Assembly (NCBI GenBank): GCA_024663395.1
Contig: JANFAH010000010.1
Location: 496,001 to 560,000, forward strand
Source: Pisolithus tinctorius
Taxonomy: Eukaryota > Basidiomycota > Agaricomycetes > Boletales > Pisolithaceae
Length of the DNA: 64,000 bases
Direction: 5' to 3'
Each line of letters starts with the position of its first letter. Position 1 is the stretch's first letter. Positions 45,599-57,802 of the stretch are shown in pieces. A model generated the notes under the pieces. It did not search any database. It had not been told where the DNA came from and saw only the letters and a list, made by a program, of their open reading frames with translations. Made by a program: the position numbers and the translations under genes.

Positions 45599-48500
45599 TC
45601 ATGCATGTTTGTGCTTAAGTATAGCCTCGACTTCCCATTTGTTCTTGTCTCCTACCAGTTCTGGTGGAGGCAGGGGTTTTGACAGGCCATACTCCTTTGT
45701 TTTGACAAAAGGGGTCAGCTTGGATGTGTGGAACATGGGGTGTACCCACCAGTTAGGGGGTAACTGGAACTTGTATGCGACCGGGCTGATCCATTCAGAA
45801 ATTACAAACAGTCCATGGCATTGGGGCACAAGCTTCTTTGATGGAACATCCCTTTTTAGGTCAGAAGTGTCCAACCAAACCTTATCTCCTATGGAGAACT
45901 CCATATAGGACCCTTTTGATCGCTGTTTCATCAACTCCTGTGCTTCCTTATGAGCAATTATCACAGCATCTCTGTTGGCAGCCAGCTGCTTGAGTTGATC
46001 ACCTGTGAGTGACTCCTGCAGGGGTTGTCCCGTAGGGTAGGGAGTGGGGTTGAATCCGTACATGAGCAAGTATGGCGATGTAAGGAGAGAGATCTCCTTA
46101 CTATGGGATTGGGTATTAATTTCTATTTTATTTGTTTTATGGTTTCTTTACTTAATGTTGTGGGTACTACACTTGAGTACCATAGTTCGCTTTTTTTGTG
46201 TGCTTAGTCAGCACTTACTTACAGTTAGTTTGTATTCTAAGTTTTTACCAATAGATGAGTTACCCCCAAAGACGAGAATCAGCTTAAGACTGCCCCAGAC
46301 TACCCTAGACAGTTCCCTATCCCCTCCTTGTCTTGCCCAGGCTATAGGAGCCCCTTTGGTCTTACTCTCTCCCTCTCAGATTCCTCTACCCCATCCTCAA
46401 TCCACAGTATTATATTTCCTCACAGCGATTGGTTGTGAGACGAGTGCACCCATGAGTTGTGTGCCATTTGAGCATCTGGGAGTTTGGTGTGCCAGTTGTG
46501 GGGGTCAGTGTCCGCATACATGTGCAGATAGGTACTGACCTCTTGATTAACATGTTCGGCTTCACCATTGGTCTGTGGATGGTATGCAGTGGAGGCCTTC
46601 AATTTGATTCTGAGGGCTTGGTAGAGGTCCTGAGTGAAGGCAGAGATGAACTGAGGTCCACAGTCCGAGATAACAGCTTCTGGGACACCCCAATGGGGGT
46701 AGACATAGGCATGGTAGAGGTCTGCCATGCCAACACTGTCTACAGTCTTGTTAGTTGGTAGGAAGAAAGCTCCTTTGGTCAGTCCTTGGTCAACGATTAT
46801 GAGGATGGAATCATATTTTCCTCTGGACAGGGGCAGGTCTGTTATGAGGTCCATAGAGATCTGCTTGAATGGGAAGGGGTTCTTTGCTACATCGTGTGGG
46901 GTGATAGGGGGTGTCATTGGGTGTGTGTTGACCTTGTTGGCTTGGCATGAAGGGCAACCTCTACAATAGTTGTGGATGGACTGGTACATGCCAGGCCACC
47001 ACACATATTTGTTCATTTTCTTTGTCATAGCTTTTACTCCAGGGTGTCCAAATGCAGGGGTATCATGGTACTGCCAAAGGACGTCTTGGCAGATGGGTTC
47101 TGGCATGAAGATTCTCTGCCCTTTCCTTCTGACTCCATCAGGCCCTTCTGTTGTTTCAGGGGCCAAGAGGGGCATGGATGCTTTCTTTACCTCCTGGTAC
47201 AGGTCGGCATTCAGCTGGAAAACATGTCCTTTACCTTTCTGAATCTTTGGTTTTTCCTCAGGTGGGCATTCAGGGGTTTTCAGCTTCAGAGAAGAGACCT
47301 TTCAGACAGGGACAGAGGCTTTGGGGGCCTTGGGGAAGGTCCGGTCAATCTTGAAAAGGGAAACAATAGAGGGTCTCACCCCCCCTCAAGCCAAACAGCC
47401 TTCGGAAGTAGGGTTGAGATGGTGGCAGGCTCAGCATTGAAGTCCGAGTGGTGGGAAAGGGTGTTGGCAGCAGAATTCTTAGTTCCTGCAATGTGGACAA
47501 ACTGTAGGGGGTACTCCTGCAGAGTGGCCTGCCAGCAGGCTTGTCAGGCTGTCAGCTTCTGAGGTTGCACATAGTAGGTTATGTTTTGGTGGTTGGTGTA
47601 GATGCAAGTTGGTTCCAGGGGCAAGAGCAAATAAGGGCACCATTGCTTGAGGGCATGCATTACTGCTAACATTTCCAGGTCATAGACCTGGTAGTTTTGC
47701 TCAGCTCCAGTAAGTGACTGTGACATATAGGCATATGAGTGAAGCACTCCTGAGTCGTTGGCTTGAGACAGAACTGCACCGGTGCCAAGTTTTGAGGCAT
47801 CAGTGTGGAGTATGAACAGTTTTTGAAGGTTGGGAAGATGAAGAACTGGTTTGGACAACAGGGCTCTCTTCAAGGCTTCAAAGGTGGAAGCCTGTTTGGG
47901 GCCCCAAGTCCATTTTGCATTTTTCTTCAAGAGGTCATGAAGGGGTTGCGCTGTGTGTGAGAAGCTGGAAATGAATTGTCAGTAAAAGTTACAGAAGCCA
48001 AGGAAGGAACAGAGTTCTTTAAGGGTCATCAGAGTGGGCCAGGTTTTGATGGCCTCAATTTTGACTTCTGACAGATCATGAACCCCAGGAATTCTATTTC
48101 TTCAGCTTCAAAGGTACACTTCTTAAGCTTCAGGTGGAGGTGTTCCTTTGCAGTGGTGTGCAGGAACCTTCAGACAGAGTCGTGAAGACCTTCTTTCGTT
48201 CTCAAGTGGATTGTGACATCATCCATGAAGATGATGGCCTTTCTCTTGTTTTTGAGGTCTCCAAAAGTATGGTCCATGTACCTTTGAAAGGTAGGCAGTG
48301 AGTTGCACTGCCCAAAGAACATTACTGTCAGCTTGAAGAGACCTCGGGGAGTAATGAAAGCTCCCTTCCACTCGTCTCCCTCCTTTACCCTGATGTTGGT
48401 GAAACCCCAGTGAACATTGAACTTAGCGAAATACTTTGAGTCGACAACAGTGTGTGAGTTCAAGTACTGATAGTCTTGAATGAGTCTTCTTTTGCCATCC

Positions 48501-49330
48501 TTCTTTCCTATGAAGAACACAGGGGCTGCTTGCGAAGATTTGGAGGGCCGAATCTTTCCACACTTGAGATTCTCATCGATGAACTCATCCAGTGCCTTGA
48601 GTTTGTCGAGGGAAAGGGGATAGATGGCTCCCTTCTTTGGTTGGAAGCTGGGCTTCAAGTGGATTTCATGGTCGAGGAAACCTTGGTGGGGTGGAAGAGG
48701 GATTTATTCTTTGGAGAAGACTACAGAGAACTCCCAATATTCTGGAGGTAACTCAACTTCTGCTTGTATGTGTGAAGCCTCAAGTTTCATAGAGATGGAG
48801 GTACGGTTTATTTTTATGGTCTGGGTGAAGTCAGTTCCTTGAACACAATTTTTCTTGTCAAGGCCTTGGTCGAGCTCCCCACAACCTATCAGCTTTCTTG
48901 AGGTCCAGCTGATTATGGGGTTATGTTCTTTGAGCCACAGCATTCTGAGAAGGAGGGACTCCCAATTTCCGAGCTTGAGGACATATGCATGGATGTGCAT
49001 AGTCTTTCCCCAGATCTTGGCTCTGAAGGAAGTGATATGGGTGACCCAATCTCTGGTCTTGCCTTTGTAGCTTCTTGACTCCTATGGTCTTGCAATTTTA
49101 CGTGTCAGGATGTCATACTTCTGGACTACTGCTGGATTGATGATGTTTGTTTCAGCACCTGAGTCGAGGATGATTCAGATGGTAGCATTTTCACAATCAA
49201 TGAGGTAAGTGAAACCAGCGATAGAAGTGATTGACATATCTTGTTTGTAGTCATACACTTTCTCAGTCTCTATCTTAACCTCTATCTTTTGGGATACTAT
49301 CAGCTCTCTTCCTGATGCTACACCAGGGAG
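45599..49330 (-). pseudogene. pol: G3 pol: protease, RT, RNase H, integrase, chromodomain
   Basis: Pieces: protease LDSGAETNII (near 49165) with a TGA nearby; RT at 48170-48658, lacking about 16 residues (the LYPLPDV region) present in G5 but keeping FMDDV; RNase H at 47544-47930 with HTDASKLGTGAVLSQ; integrase at 46420-47175 with zinc-finger CRGCPSC and QISMDLITDL; C-terminal part at 45599-46069 beyond a solo LTR. Many stops are at former CGA or TGG codons. Confidence 0.88.
46079..46424 (+). mobile_element. Solo LTR related to the gag-only element, in G3 integrase
   Basis: 346 bp, TGTAAGGAGAG...TTTCCTCACA, with 4-bp target duplication GCGA (46075-46078, 46425-46428). Landmarks such as GTGCTTAGTCAGCAC, ATAGATGAGTTACC and GCTATAGGAGCCCCTTTGG are shared with the LTRs at 20501, 23952 and 37309, so it is a relative of that family. 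Confidence 0.88.
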
Positions 49331-49334
49331 CCAC

Positions 49335-50810
49335 TCAAAAATCCAGTTGACCTTTTGGTCCACCATCATCTGTGGGTTTGTCATTCTCCCCACTATAGTC
49401 ATCCACGGGCTCTTGTTCTTCTTCATCTTCTGTTGTTTTGTCAAATTCCTCAAGCATAGCCAGGATGCAAGTGTGGAGCTTCTGGGCTGAGGAAGACCTA
49501 CTGTTTGTTGCAGATGAGGGGCATTTAGACTTCATGTGCCCTGTCTTACTGCATCCATAACAAGTAGGAGCTTCACTCTGTGATTGGACCTTTGACTTCT
49601 GATCAACATCCATAGCATAAGGGTCTCAGTATGGAATCTTTGGAGATGAAGACAACTTTGATCCATGAGAAGTTTGTTCTTGTTTCCACAAGTAGGAGTG
49701 ATCTTGATAGGTAGCCTTTCCAGAGAAGACCTTGAGAGTGGCCATTGCCATGTGTGCTGCTGTTGCCTGGCAGATCCAATCTTCAATGGTGTCTGGCTTG
49801 GGGCCAGCCATGAGGATCCACTTGTTGATTTCCTTGTTAAGGCCTTTTCCAAAGAAGACTGCTGCAGTTGAGTCTTTGGTGGAGATCTGGGCCTTGTTGA
49901 GGCAGTTGTGGAAATCAGTGATGTACTCATCAAGGGATCTGTCCCCTTGATGGATAGCAGAAAGGTAGATGAGTGTTGTGGACTTCGCATTGCCTACTTG
50001 GAAGGTTTCCTTGAGTTTCATGATGAACTCATCCCATCCATCAAATATTTTGAGGTCCCCAAGTGCAGTAGTATTTTCATTGACATAGGCTTCAGCAAAG
50101 GTGCGAGCCGAGCTGCTCCCCATGTAAGAGAGGGCAAACGTGATCTTGGATTGGTCCTCATAGTAAATATGGTCATTTGTGGTGAGGTAGAGTTTGATGC
50201 TGCTCAGCCAGGCAGAAAAGTCCTGGTGAGCTCCATTGTATGAGAAGGGTTTGTTTAAGCCAATTTCTTTCAGTCCTCCTCCCCTAGAGTTGCAATCCTG
50301 TCCTTTCTCCTTGGATCCTTGGGAGGGGCCTTTAGGCTTTACCACATCTTGGTTGAAAAGGGATTCATAGAACTTCACAGCCATTTCAGGGGTTACCCTA
50401 CTCTGGCCAGCAAAGGGGTCCTGGAGCGAGAGTCCAGAGGTTTGTTGAGCAAGTTCTTCTGCCATCAGGTTGGTAGATGTAGGAAGGTATATGTTGGTTG
50501 ATGTATCTGATGAGGGGTCTGCTGGTCCGGCTGTCCCTTGTGGTTGTGTATCAATGTCCGAGCCAAGTGGCTTCAGGTGATGGTATGAAGTAAAGTTTAC
50601 TGGTGAGGTTGATTCTGCTGCTTGCCCTAGTTGGGGCCTTACTGGTGGGTCTTCAAGACCTATACAGGGGTTTGGAGTTTGCACCAAAGGGTGACAAATA
50701 AGTGGCCTTGCTTGGAGGACTTCTTTTCCTTTACAAGAAGGTATGGAAGGTTTGAACGAAGAGGCTGCTGATGGAGGCCTCTTACTTCCTTCTTCTTGGT
50801 GTTGAGACAT
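49335..50810 (-). pseudogene. gag: G3 gag, one nonsense codon
   Basis: Same frame throughout: starts MSQHQEEGSKRPPSAASSFK. The capsid block has PFSYNGAHQDFSAWLSSIKL, then the single zinc knuckle CYGCSKTGHMKSKC, ending GPKGQLDF. The only break is a TGA at 49626-49628 where G5 has CGA, a CpG transition. The gag stop lies in a T5 run followed by pol in the -1 frame. Confidence 0.88.
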
Positions 50811-50994
50811 GTTGATGAAGAGGAAGGTTAGTGCCGAAGGTTAGGGGCTAGCTCACTGATATTAAACCAGTGGTTCCTGTGGAAGTGGCAGGAGGTGCTC
50901 GTTTTGCAGGCTATTTTGCCTAGCAAGGATTCTAGAGCACAGGTATCTGAAAGGTAGTCCAGGCTTTGATGTGTCCAGGTAATTCAAAATCTTC

Positions 50995-51705
50995 TGTTAT
51001 GCTGACGACTTGTATCATGTCACAAATCGAGTGCGATGAAGCACAAGCATGTGACTGCACAAGAAGTGATGCATAATTTAACTTCACTAGTGGCAGGACA
51101 CTAGTCTTGACCAACCAAAGTCATACTGTCGAGTCCTCATGGGTACAGCGAGCAGAGCTAAGGGTGGTTGCAAAGTAGATTTCAAATGGAGAGCTGGTAT
51201 GATACATGCAGGTTTATATACATATGTAAAGTACCTGTGGAACAAACATTCAAAAACATTTAAACATCTACCTGTGTCCTTGTTAAGGCAAGGCAAGTCA
51301 TAGTGAGTCACTGCACAGCAGGACTGCATGTACAACCATGTCTGTGGGTGCATGGGTGTGTGGGGTAAATGCAAGGAAGAGGGACTAACCACATATGGCT
51401 GTATACAGGGGTAAATGGACACACTGGGGTAGCTGGGGTGAACATGTCATGTGACCACATGGATCAGGGCCACCAGCAGATCACAGAAGGAAGGGGAATG
51501 GATGTAATGTCCGGCTATAGTACAACATGGGTGAACAGGGGATTACCAAAAGGGGAAACATACAGAACACAAGACTAGGTCTTGCAGGTAATGGAACATC
51601 ATCACTCAAGGGAGTGATGAGGGGGTGAAATGGTAGAGTGTCTGTCCAACAGGGGCATGAGTGATAGGTGCCAGCAAAAGGAAACCATGTGAGCACAGCA
51701 TAACA
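50995..51705 (-). repeat. G3 5' LTR
   Basis: 711 bp, TGTTATGCTGTGCTCACATG...GTCAGCATAACA on the minus strand. About 60 bp longer than the G5 LTR. Confidence 0.93.
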
Positions 51706-51856
51706 AATACAGGACTAAGTTACAGAGCAAATGTTCCAAGTGGAACTGAGACCTCAGGCATCCTGGAGGGGCCCCTCCCCAGAAAGACACTGAGATCTCT
51801 AGAGAAAAAAAGGTATCTAAGAGACTAGTACAAAGATAATACAGATGTCAGTCAGA

Positions 51857-52063
51857 AGCTGGCCTGCACTGGCAGGCACAGACTATAAATCCCCCAGAAC
51901 CCACAAAGCTGCCCTGCATTAGCAGGCACAGACTAAGCCCCCAGGTCCCACAATGAAAAAGTCCTAAGATGGCCTGCACTAGCAGGCACAGACTATGTAA
52001 CCCCCAGAACCCCAGCTGGCCTGCAAAAGCAGGCACAGACTAAACCCCCAGAACCCACAGGAA
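51857..52063. repeat. Tandem hairpin array, 4 units
   Basis: Each unit carries a GCCTGCACTAGCAGGC palindrome followed by ACAGACTA and a CCCCCAG block; units start near 51861, 51911, 51971 and 52017 (spacing 46-60 bp). Confidence 0.85.
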
Positions 52064-52428
52064 GGTAGTATCAGTAACCTACACACCCATAGTGTGCTGG
52101 CCAGGCACACAGTGGGCTGCAGGACAACAGCAGGATATTACAAGACATACCTCAAACCCATGCCACTGCAGTCTACATAGGTGAAGTCCAGCATCAAGGG
52201 AGTGGTAAGAGCAACATGGGAGAGAGAAAGATGAAGAGTGGTGTGTTGAAGTGTGTCTTTATAAAATTTTCTGTTTGCTGCTGTTTGGTCATCAGCCACT
52301 GGTTGCAGCACATGCAGTGAAGCATGTTACATGACATGACATGACATGCTGATGGCACACTGCACAGCACAACATTACTTTTATGTAATCACAAAAGCAG
52401 ACCGGTAGTTAATTGGTAATGAAAACAC
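52064..52428. other. Spacer, no gene; ACATG microsatellite
   Basis: A short ATGAC repeat lies near 52328-52350. TTTATAAAATTTTC near 52258 is TATA-like. No ORF supported. Confidence 0.45.
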
Positions 52429-52832
52429 AGCTACAATGATGTCATGGCAAATTCATAATGAAACCCTGCCACAACTAATTACATAAGCATACTGATATTA
52501 ATACCATCAGGGGCCATTTGTGAAGCTGAATACAGCTGTGCATATGTCAATACAGCCACATCAATGAGAAATTCAAACTCCACTTTGAGGGTGGGATAGT
52601 GATGGTAAGGGGTACACAGCCACAATGATGTCATGACAAAATCAGATTGAAACTCTGCTACATCCAATTAGGTAAGCATATTGATGTTAATACCATCAGG
52701 GGCCATGTGTTGAGCTGAATGCAGCTGTGTACATATTAAACACAGCCACATCAATGAGAAATTCAAACTCTGCTTTGATTGTGGGAAAGTGATGGTATGG
52801 GGTACACAGCCACAATGATGTCATGACAAAAT
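52429..52832. repeat. 190-bp tandem duplication
   Basis: The block CAGC(T/C)ACAATGATGTCATG...ATACCATCAGGGGCCAT...AATGAGAAATTCAAACTC occurs at 52429-52617 and 52618-52807, with the start of a third unit at 52808. Confidence 0.9.
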
Positions 52833-52940
52833 GTCAGCCAACCCCACTTCCAGGAGGTGGGTCCACCCTCCAGCCAGGTCGGCCAACCCCACTTCCAGGC
52901 ACTGGGTCCACCCTCCAAACAGGTCAGCCAATGCCACCTT
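52833..52940. repeat. 60-bp minisatellite, inverted remnant
   Basis: Two units of the 39895-40215 family in opposite orientation (GTCAGCCAACCCCACTTCCA). The flanking AAGTGGG/CCCACTTTTAGGC sequence also matches inversely, so this is a segment shared by the two loci. Confidence 0.85.
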
Positions 52941-53399
52941 CACAGTCTGGCCTACCCGCCCCTAGGGACCACTGGCCAATGTTGGGTAGTCCCAGTTTCA
53001 GGACAAAATGTACATGTCAGATGACCCACTTTTAGGCTTACAAGTGACTGAATCATGTGGTACTTCTGCTCTCCACCTGTTTCTGACCCTTCAGCCTCAT
53101 GCCTGCTTTGGTCTCCAGTCTGGCCTTGAACCTGGACTTCATGAACTTGAAAGTATTTCAGACTCACTGCTTGTGTGGGTCTAACACATCATGGCAACAA
53201 AGACTTGTTTCCAACCTCCCTGTGGCCACTCTGCCACCAACCCTGATTCTGCCTCATCCAGTGGCACTTGCCATGAGGTAGCACTAGCTACCTTAGGTAC
53301 CACTAGGCACTCTCCCAACCCCATTAGTCCCTTCAGACTCCCACCCTATGTTGCCCCATTGCTCCCATCCCCAATGATGATCCTGGGCATGAAGGGCTG

Positions 53400-54523
53400 G
53401 ATGACAAGGACAACAACAACCCTGATGATGATGACCCTGGCAACAGTCCTGGTGATGATAATCTGGATGAGAATGATCCAGAGGATGAACTGGACTTCCC
53501 AGACCTGGATGCTGAGCCTGTGGTTGTGGTCTTCAACAGCCTAGCAAGGCCATTAAGCTACTGGCTCGCAATGCCTGCACTAACCCAGAGTCCTCAAGCA
53601 GGACAAAGCTGCATGAGCCTGACACCTTTGATGGCACTGACCTCAAGAAGCTTCATGCCTTCTTCATCCAGTGCAAGCTTAATTTTCAAGACTGACCCTG
53701 GGCTTTCAGGACTGACTGTGCAAAGGTCATCTTTGCCCAGTCTTACCTCAAGGGCATGGCTCTTGAATGGTTTGAGCTGGACTTGCTTGGGGTTGAGGAC
53801 CCCTGATGACTGGCCTCTCTGGATGGACTCCTGGAGGGAGTTCATCCTGGAGTTACAAACCACCTTCAGCCCCCATGACCCAGTTGCTGATGCTGAGAGT
53901 CAGCTTGACCATTTGCATATGAAAGACAACCAGTGCATTAATAAGTACATGGTTGACTTCAACCAGCTTGCTTCACAAGTCTGGGGCTATGGAGATGGTG
54001 CACTGCACCATCACTTCTACTCCAGGCTCCCAGACTGGATCAAGGATGAAGTATGTCAGGTTGGCAAGCTGCAGACTCTACACAAGCTCAGGAAATAGAT
54101 GTGCACTGTTGTGAGTGCAAGGAAGAGATCCAATGGGCAAGTAAGCATCAGGGCTCATCCTCCTCCAACACTAAGTCCAGTGGCTCCAGTAATAACAACA
54201 ATCAGTCCAAGACCAGTCAGGACAAGCCCAAGACCAGCAGCAACAACAACTCCACTTCCTCCCCTAAGGCAGCTTCATCAAAGCCAGGCAACAACAGCAA
54301 CTTGTCCAAGCCTGAGCCAAGCAAACTTGGCAAAGATGGAAAGCTCACCCCAGAAGAATGCAAGCATTGCATAGACAGAAACCTCTGCATGTTCTGTGGA
54401 GGCTCTGGTCACTTTGCTGACAAATGCCCAAAGAAAGCCAGTAAGGCTAAGGCTCATGCCATGGCCACCACTGAGGCTGCACTGGCCTCAGGCTCAGGTT
54501 CTACCCCTGAGACAAAAAAATAG
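53400..54523 (+). pseudogene. gag: G4 gag
   Basis: Acidic N-terminal region near 53400-53520. The capsid block has frame changes near 53690 and 53800. WPLWMDSWREFILELQTTF lies near 53815, then a Ser/Asn-rich linker and knuckle CMFCGGSGHFADKC near 54388. Stop at 54521-54523. Two frames carry the protein, so it is decayed. Confidence 0.8.
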
Positions 54524-54582
54524 GTAGCAGCTCCTGGGACTCCACACAAACCAGGAGCTGTGTTGACCCTGGTTGTGCAAAT

Positions 54583-56458
54583 TTGGAGGCTCAACTCAAT
54601 GTGTCTGCTCTTTCCAGTCCAAATTTGTTAACCACCTATGTCACATTAGAAAATCATGAATTACCTCAGCTTCATACTCTAGTGGATTCCAGGTCCACTC
54701 ATTGTTTCATAGATAATCACTTTGCTAATCAATATTCATTTACCCCTTACTCAGTCTCACCAATCTGACTCCAGATTTTTGATGGAATGTCCACCTTTAC
54801 CATAACCCAAGCAGTAGATGTCAATATCTGCTTCATGTCCAGAGATGTCACAGCAGTAACCCTGTATCTTGCCCTGTTGGATTCGGAGTGTAAAGTAGTT
54901 CTCAGGCCTAACTGGCTCACCCAATACAATCTGTTGATTGACTGGGTACTGAGCAGTATTACTTTCTGGGCTCATACACACGGAATGCCAACCCCATCAA
55001 CACCTCCTGTAAGCCTGGTTCCCACCAGCCTTCCTGACTCCAGTCCTAGTGACCAACCCAGCCCTGTGCCATCTGTGCTGGTCTCTGACTCCCCAGCTCA
55101 CACCCCCCTGAAGGCCCCTCTTGTCTCTCTAATCAATGCAGCCACCTTTGTATGCACTGGCAAGCTTGAAGGGTCTGTACAATTCCAACTTCAGCTCTGC
55201 TCCTCAGATTCAGCTCAAGCCTGATTGGCCTCAGTCTCCCCTCCTTCAGCCTTACCCAATGTCCCAGAGGAGTACCACAACTTCACTGATGTGTTCAGCA
55301 AGGCCAAGGCCTCAGCACTCCTGCCACACCAGGAGTATGACCTGAAGATAGAGCTTGAAGAAGGAACAACCCCACCTCTTGGCACCATCTACTTGCTATT
55401 CCCAGTCAAGCTGCAAGATCTCTGGACTTCCATCAATGAGAATTTCACCACCAGTTTCATTTGGCCAACTTCCTCCCCCTATGCTGCACCAGTCCTCTTC
55501 ATCAAGAAGAAGGACAGCTCCCTCCAGCTTTGTGTAGACTTCTGCAGCTTAAACAAAATCACCAAGAAAGACTGCTACCCACTCCTGCTCATCTCCAATC
55601 TCCTGGACTCACCAAGCCAAGCCAAGATCTATACAAAGATTGATCTCCAGCATGCCTACCATCTCATCCAGATTGCCCCAGGCAATGAATGGAAGACTGC
55701 ATTTTGGACTCAGTATGAGTCTTATGAGTGGTTAGTTATGCCTTTCAGCCTCACCAATGCCCCAGCCACCTTCCAATGCTTTGTGAACACCATCTTGGTG
55801 GACATGTTGGACATCTGTGTAGTCATCCACTCAGATGACATTCTAATCTACTCCAGGGACAAGGAGTCTCATAAGCAGCATGTCCAAGAGGTACTCTACT
55901 GACTTCAGCTTCATGACCTGTATGCAAAGCCAGAAAAATGCAAGTTCCACTCAGATGTAGTTGAGTACCTTGGCTTCCACCTTTCTCCTGCTGGCCTCAT
56001 GATGTTGAAGGAAAAGGTCCAGACCATCTGCAATTGGCCTGAGCCTCACAAGGTCAAAGACATACAATCTTTCCTCAGCTTCACAAATTTTTACTGCTGT
56101 TTCATCTTCAATTACTCAGACATTGCTGTACTGTTGACCCAGCTCACTGGCAAAGGTGCCCCTTGGAATTTCTCCAAGGAGTACCACCAGTCATTCAATA
56201 ACCTCAAGACTGCCTTCACTATTGTGCCAGTCTTAACCCACTTCATCCCCAAGGTTCCCATCACTGTTGAGACTGATGCATCGGACTATGCCATTGCTGG
56301 CATCCTCTCCATCACCTGTGGTTATGGCCAGATACATCTGGTCACTTTCTACTCCTGGACTCTGATGGCCCCAGAGTTGAACTACAATACTCATGATAAG
56401 GAATTGCTTGCAATATTTGAAGCATTCTGGACCTGGCACCACTACCTTGAGGGCTTGG
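54583..56458 (+). pseudogene. pol: G4 pol: protease, RT, partial RNase H
   Basis: Protease motif LVDSRSTHCFID (the catalytic-loop Gly changed to Arg). RT at 55225-55902 with KIDLQHAYHLIQI and HSDDILIYS replacing the YxDD tyrosine. RNase H start ETDASDYAIAGIL near 56270. Stops at 55222 and 55900. It ends abruptly where a lone LTR begins. Confidence 0.85.
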
Positions 56459-56920
56459 TGTCAAAATCGGACAACACCCCTGGCTCCTTCTTAGGGCGGA
56501 GTTGGAGCGGGTTGGGCTGTGGAGTACAGCGGTCAAAGTCCGAAGTGAATCCGACCACTGGGTGGCAAGATATTCGACGAACAGTGAGTGGAGGGGTATG
56601 AAGGGAAGTTTCGGAGGCTGAGGTCAGAGTCGGAGCCGGAGGTCAGAGGTCAGAGGTCGGATGAGAGGGTGTTGGGTTCAGCTAGTGCGCTGCCCCCTTG
56701 CACGAGCTCAGCCCTTGTATTTCAGAGGTGGAGCAGACTCAGAGGAAGTGGAGATGAAACTCTGGAGGGGACTGAGAGGGAGTCGAAGGTGGGGACTTTA
56801 TTCAATATTCGTACTGATTACATCGGAGTACTACATGGCCTTATATACGATGTAGGTCAAGGGCAGTGCAGTATGGAATGTAAACCAATAAGTGTATAGT
56901 GGGTTAGAGTCCTTCCAACA
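56459..56920 (-). mobile_element. Lone LTR (462 bp), different family
   Basis: On the minus strand TGTTGGAAGGACTC...CCGATTTTGACA, with a TATATAAGG signal near 56845 and an AATAAAG signal near 56800. Ends are TG...CA. Flanks (CTTGG left, CAAGG right) do not form a direct duplication. CpG-rich, so relatively young. A Copia-type origin is a guess from the TGTTGGA start. Confidence 0.6.
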
Positions 56921-56970
56921 CAAGGGATAGAGGGTAGGGACAATGGGGACCTTAACTGAGACAAGGAAAC

Positions 56971-57619
56971 TGTTACGCTGCACTCACATTTCTCCCTTTT
57001 GCAGACACTTACGTGCTCCGTTCGCGCGCCGTCCCGCCTCAGGGGATGCTGTTTCGTCCTTCCCACAAGACTCTGTCTTGCGTTCCATACGTTTTCCCTT
57101 TCTGTTTCCTTTTATGGTTGACCCCTGTCAACCCCGCGTTGTACTATATCCGGACATTGCGTCCGCTCTTCCCTTCCCTCCGTGATCCGCTGGTGGCCCT
57201 GATCCACGTGGCCATGTGACACGTTCACCCTGGGTGAACGCTCCACCCCTTGACTCATAGACGCAGTTAGTCTCTCGTTTAATCCCTCGTTTACCCTTGC
57301 ACCTGCATCGCAGTGACTCCATCCTGCCTTGTTCGGACTCGGGTGAACGACTGTACGAGTGTTCGAATGTTTGGCCCGGAGTACTGTACATACGTTTATA
57401 TACCCGCATGTATCGTACTTGGCCCCCATTCGAAATCTACTTTGCAACCACCCTTAGCTCTGCACGCTGTACCAACAAGGACTCGCCAGTATGACTTCAG
57501 TTGGCCAAGACTAGTGTTCCACCGCTAGTGAAGTTAAATTACGCGCCACTCTCGCACAGTCACATGCTTGTGCTACATCGCACTCGATTCGTGGCGTGAT
57601 ACGAGTCGTCGGCATAACA
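56971..57619 (+). repeat. G5 5' LTR
   Basis: 649 bp, TGTTACGCTGCACTCAC...GTCGGCATAACA. A TATA-like TTTATATACCCG lies near 57395. Confidence 0.93.
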
Positions 57620-57802
57620 GAAGATTTCGAATCACCCGGACACATCAAAGCCCGGATTACCTTCGGATACCTGTGGACTGGAATCCTTGCTAGGCAAAAT
57701 AGCCTGCAAAACGTCCACCTCTCGCCACCTTATCAGGAACCACTGATCTAAATTCAGTGAGCTAGCCCCTAAACCTTTGGCACTAACTTCCCCTTCGTCA
57801 AT

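Larger units (their letters stand above)
41411..51705 (-). mobile_element. Ty3/Gypsy chromovirus G3 (minus strand), old copy
   Basis: LTRs TGTTATGC...GCATAACA at both ends with a 5-bp target duplication AATAC (41406-41410 and 51706-51710). Order on the minus strand: 5' LTR, gag, pol, ORF3, polypurine tract, 3' LTR. Element X sits in the 3' LTR and a solo LTR in pol. It is the same family as G5 but CpG-depleted and full of stops. Confidence 0.93.
53070..56458 (+). mobile_element. G4: truncated copy of the G1 Gypsy family
   Basis: The last roughly 80 bp of a 5' LTR (to 53151) are followed by gag and pol collinear with G1. It is cut within RNase H at 56458, so RNase H end, integrase and 3' LTR are absent. 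No target duplication can be found. Confidence 0.88.

Noticed and set aside
56459..56920. 5' LTR of a complete element
   Set aside because: No matching internal region or second LTR next to it.
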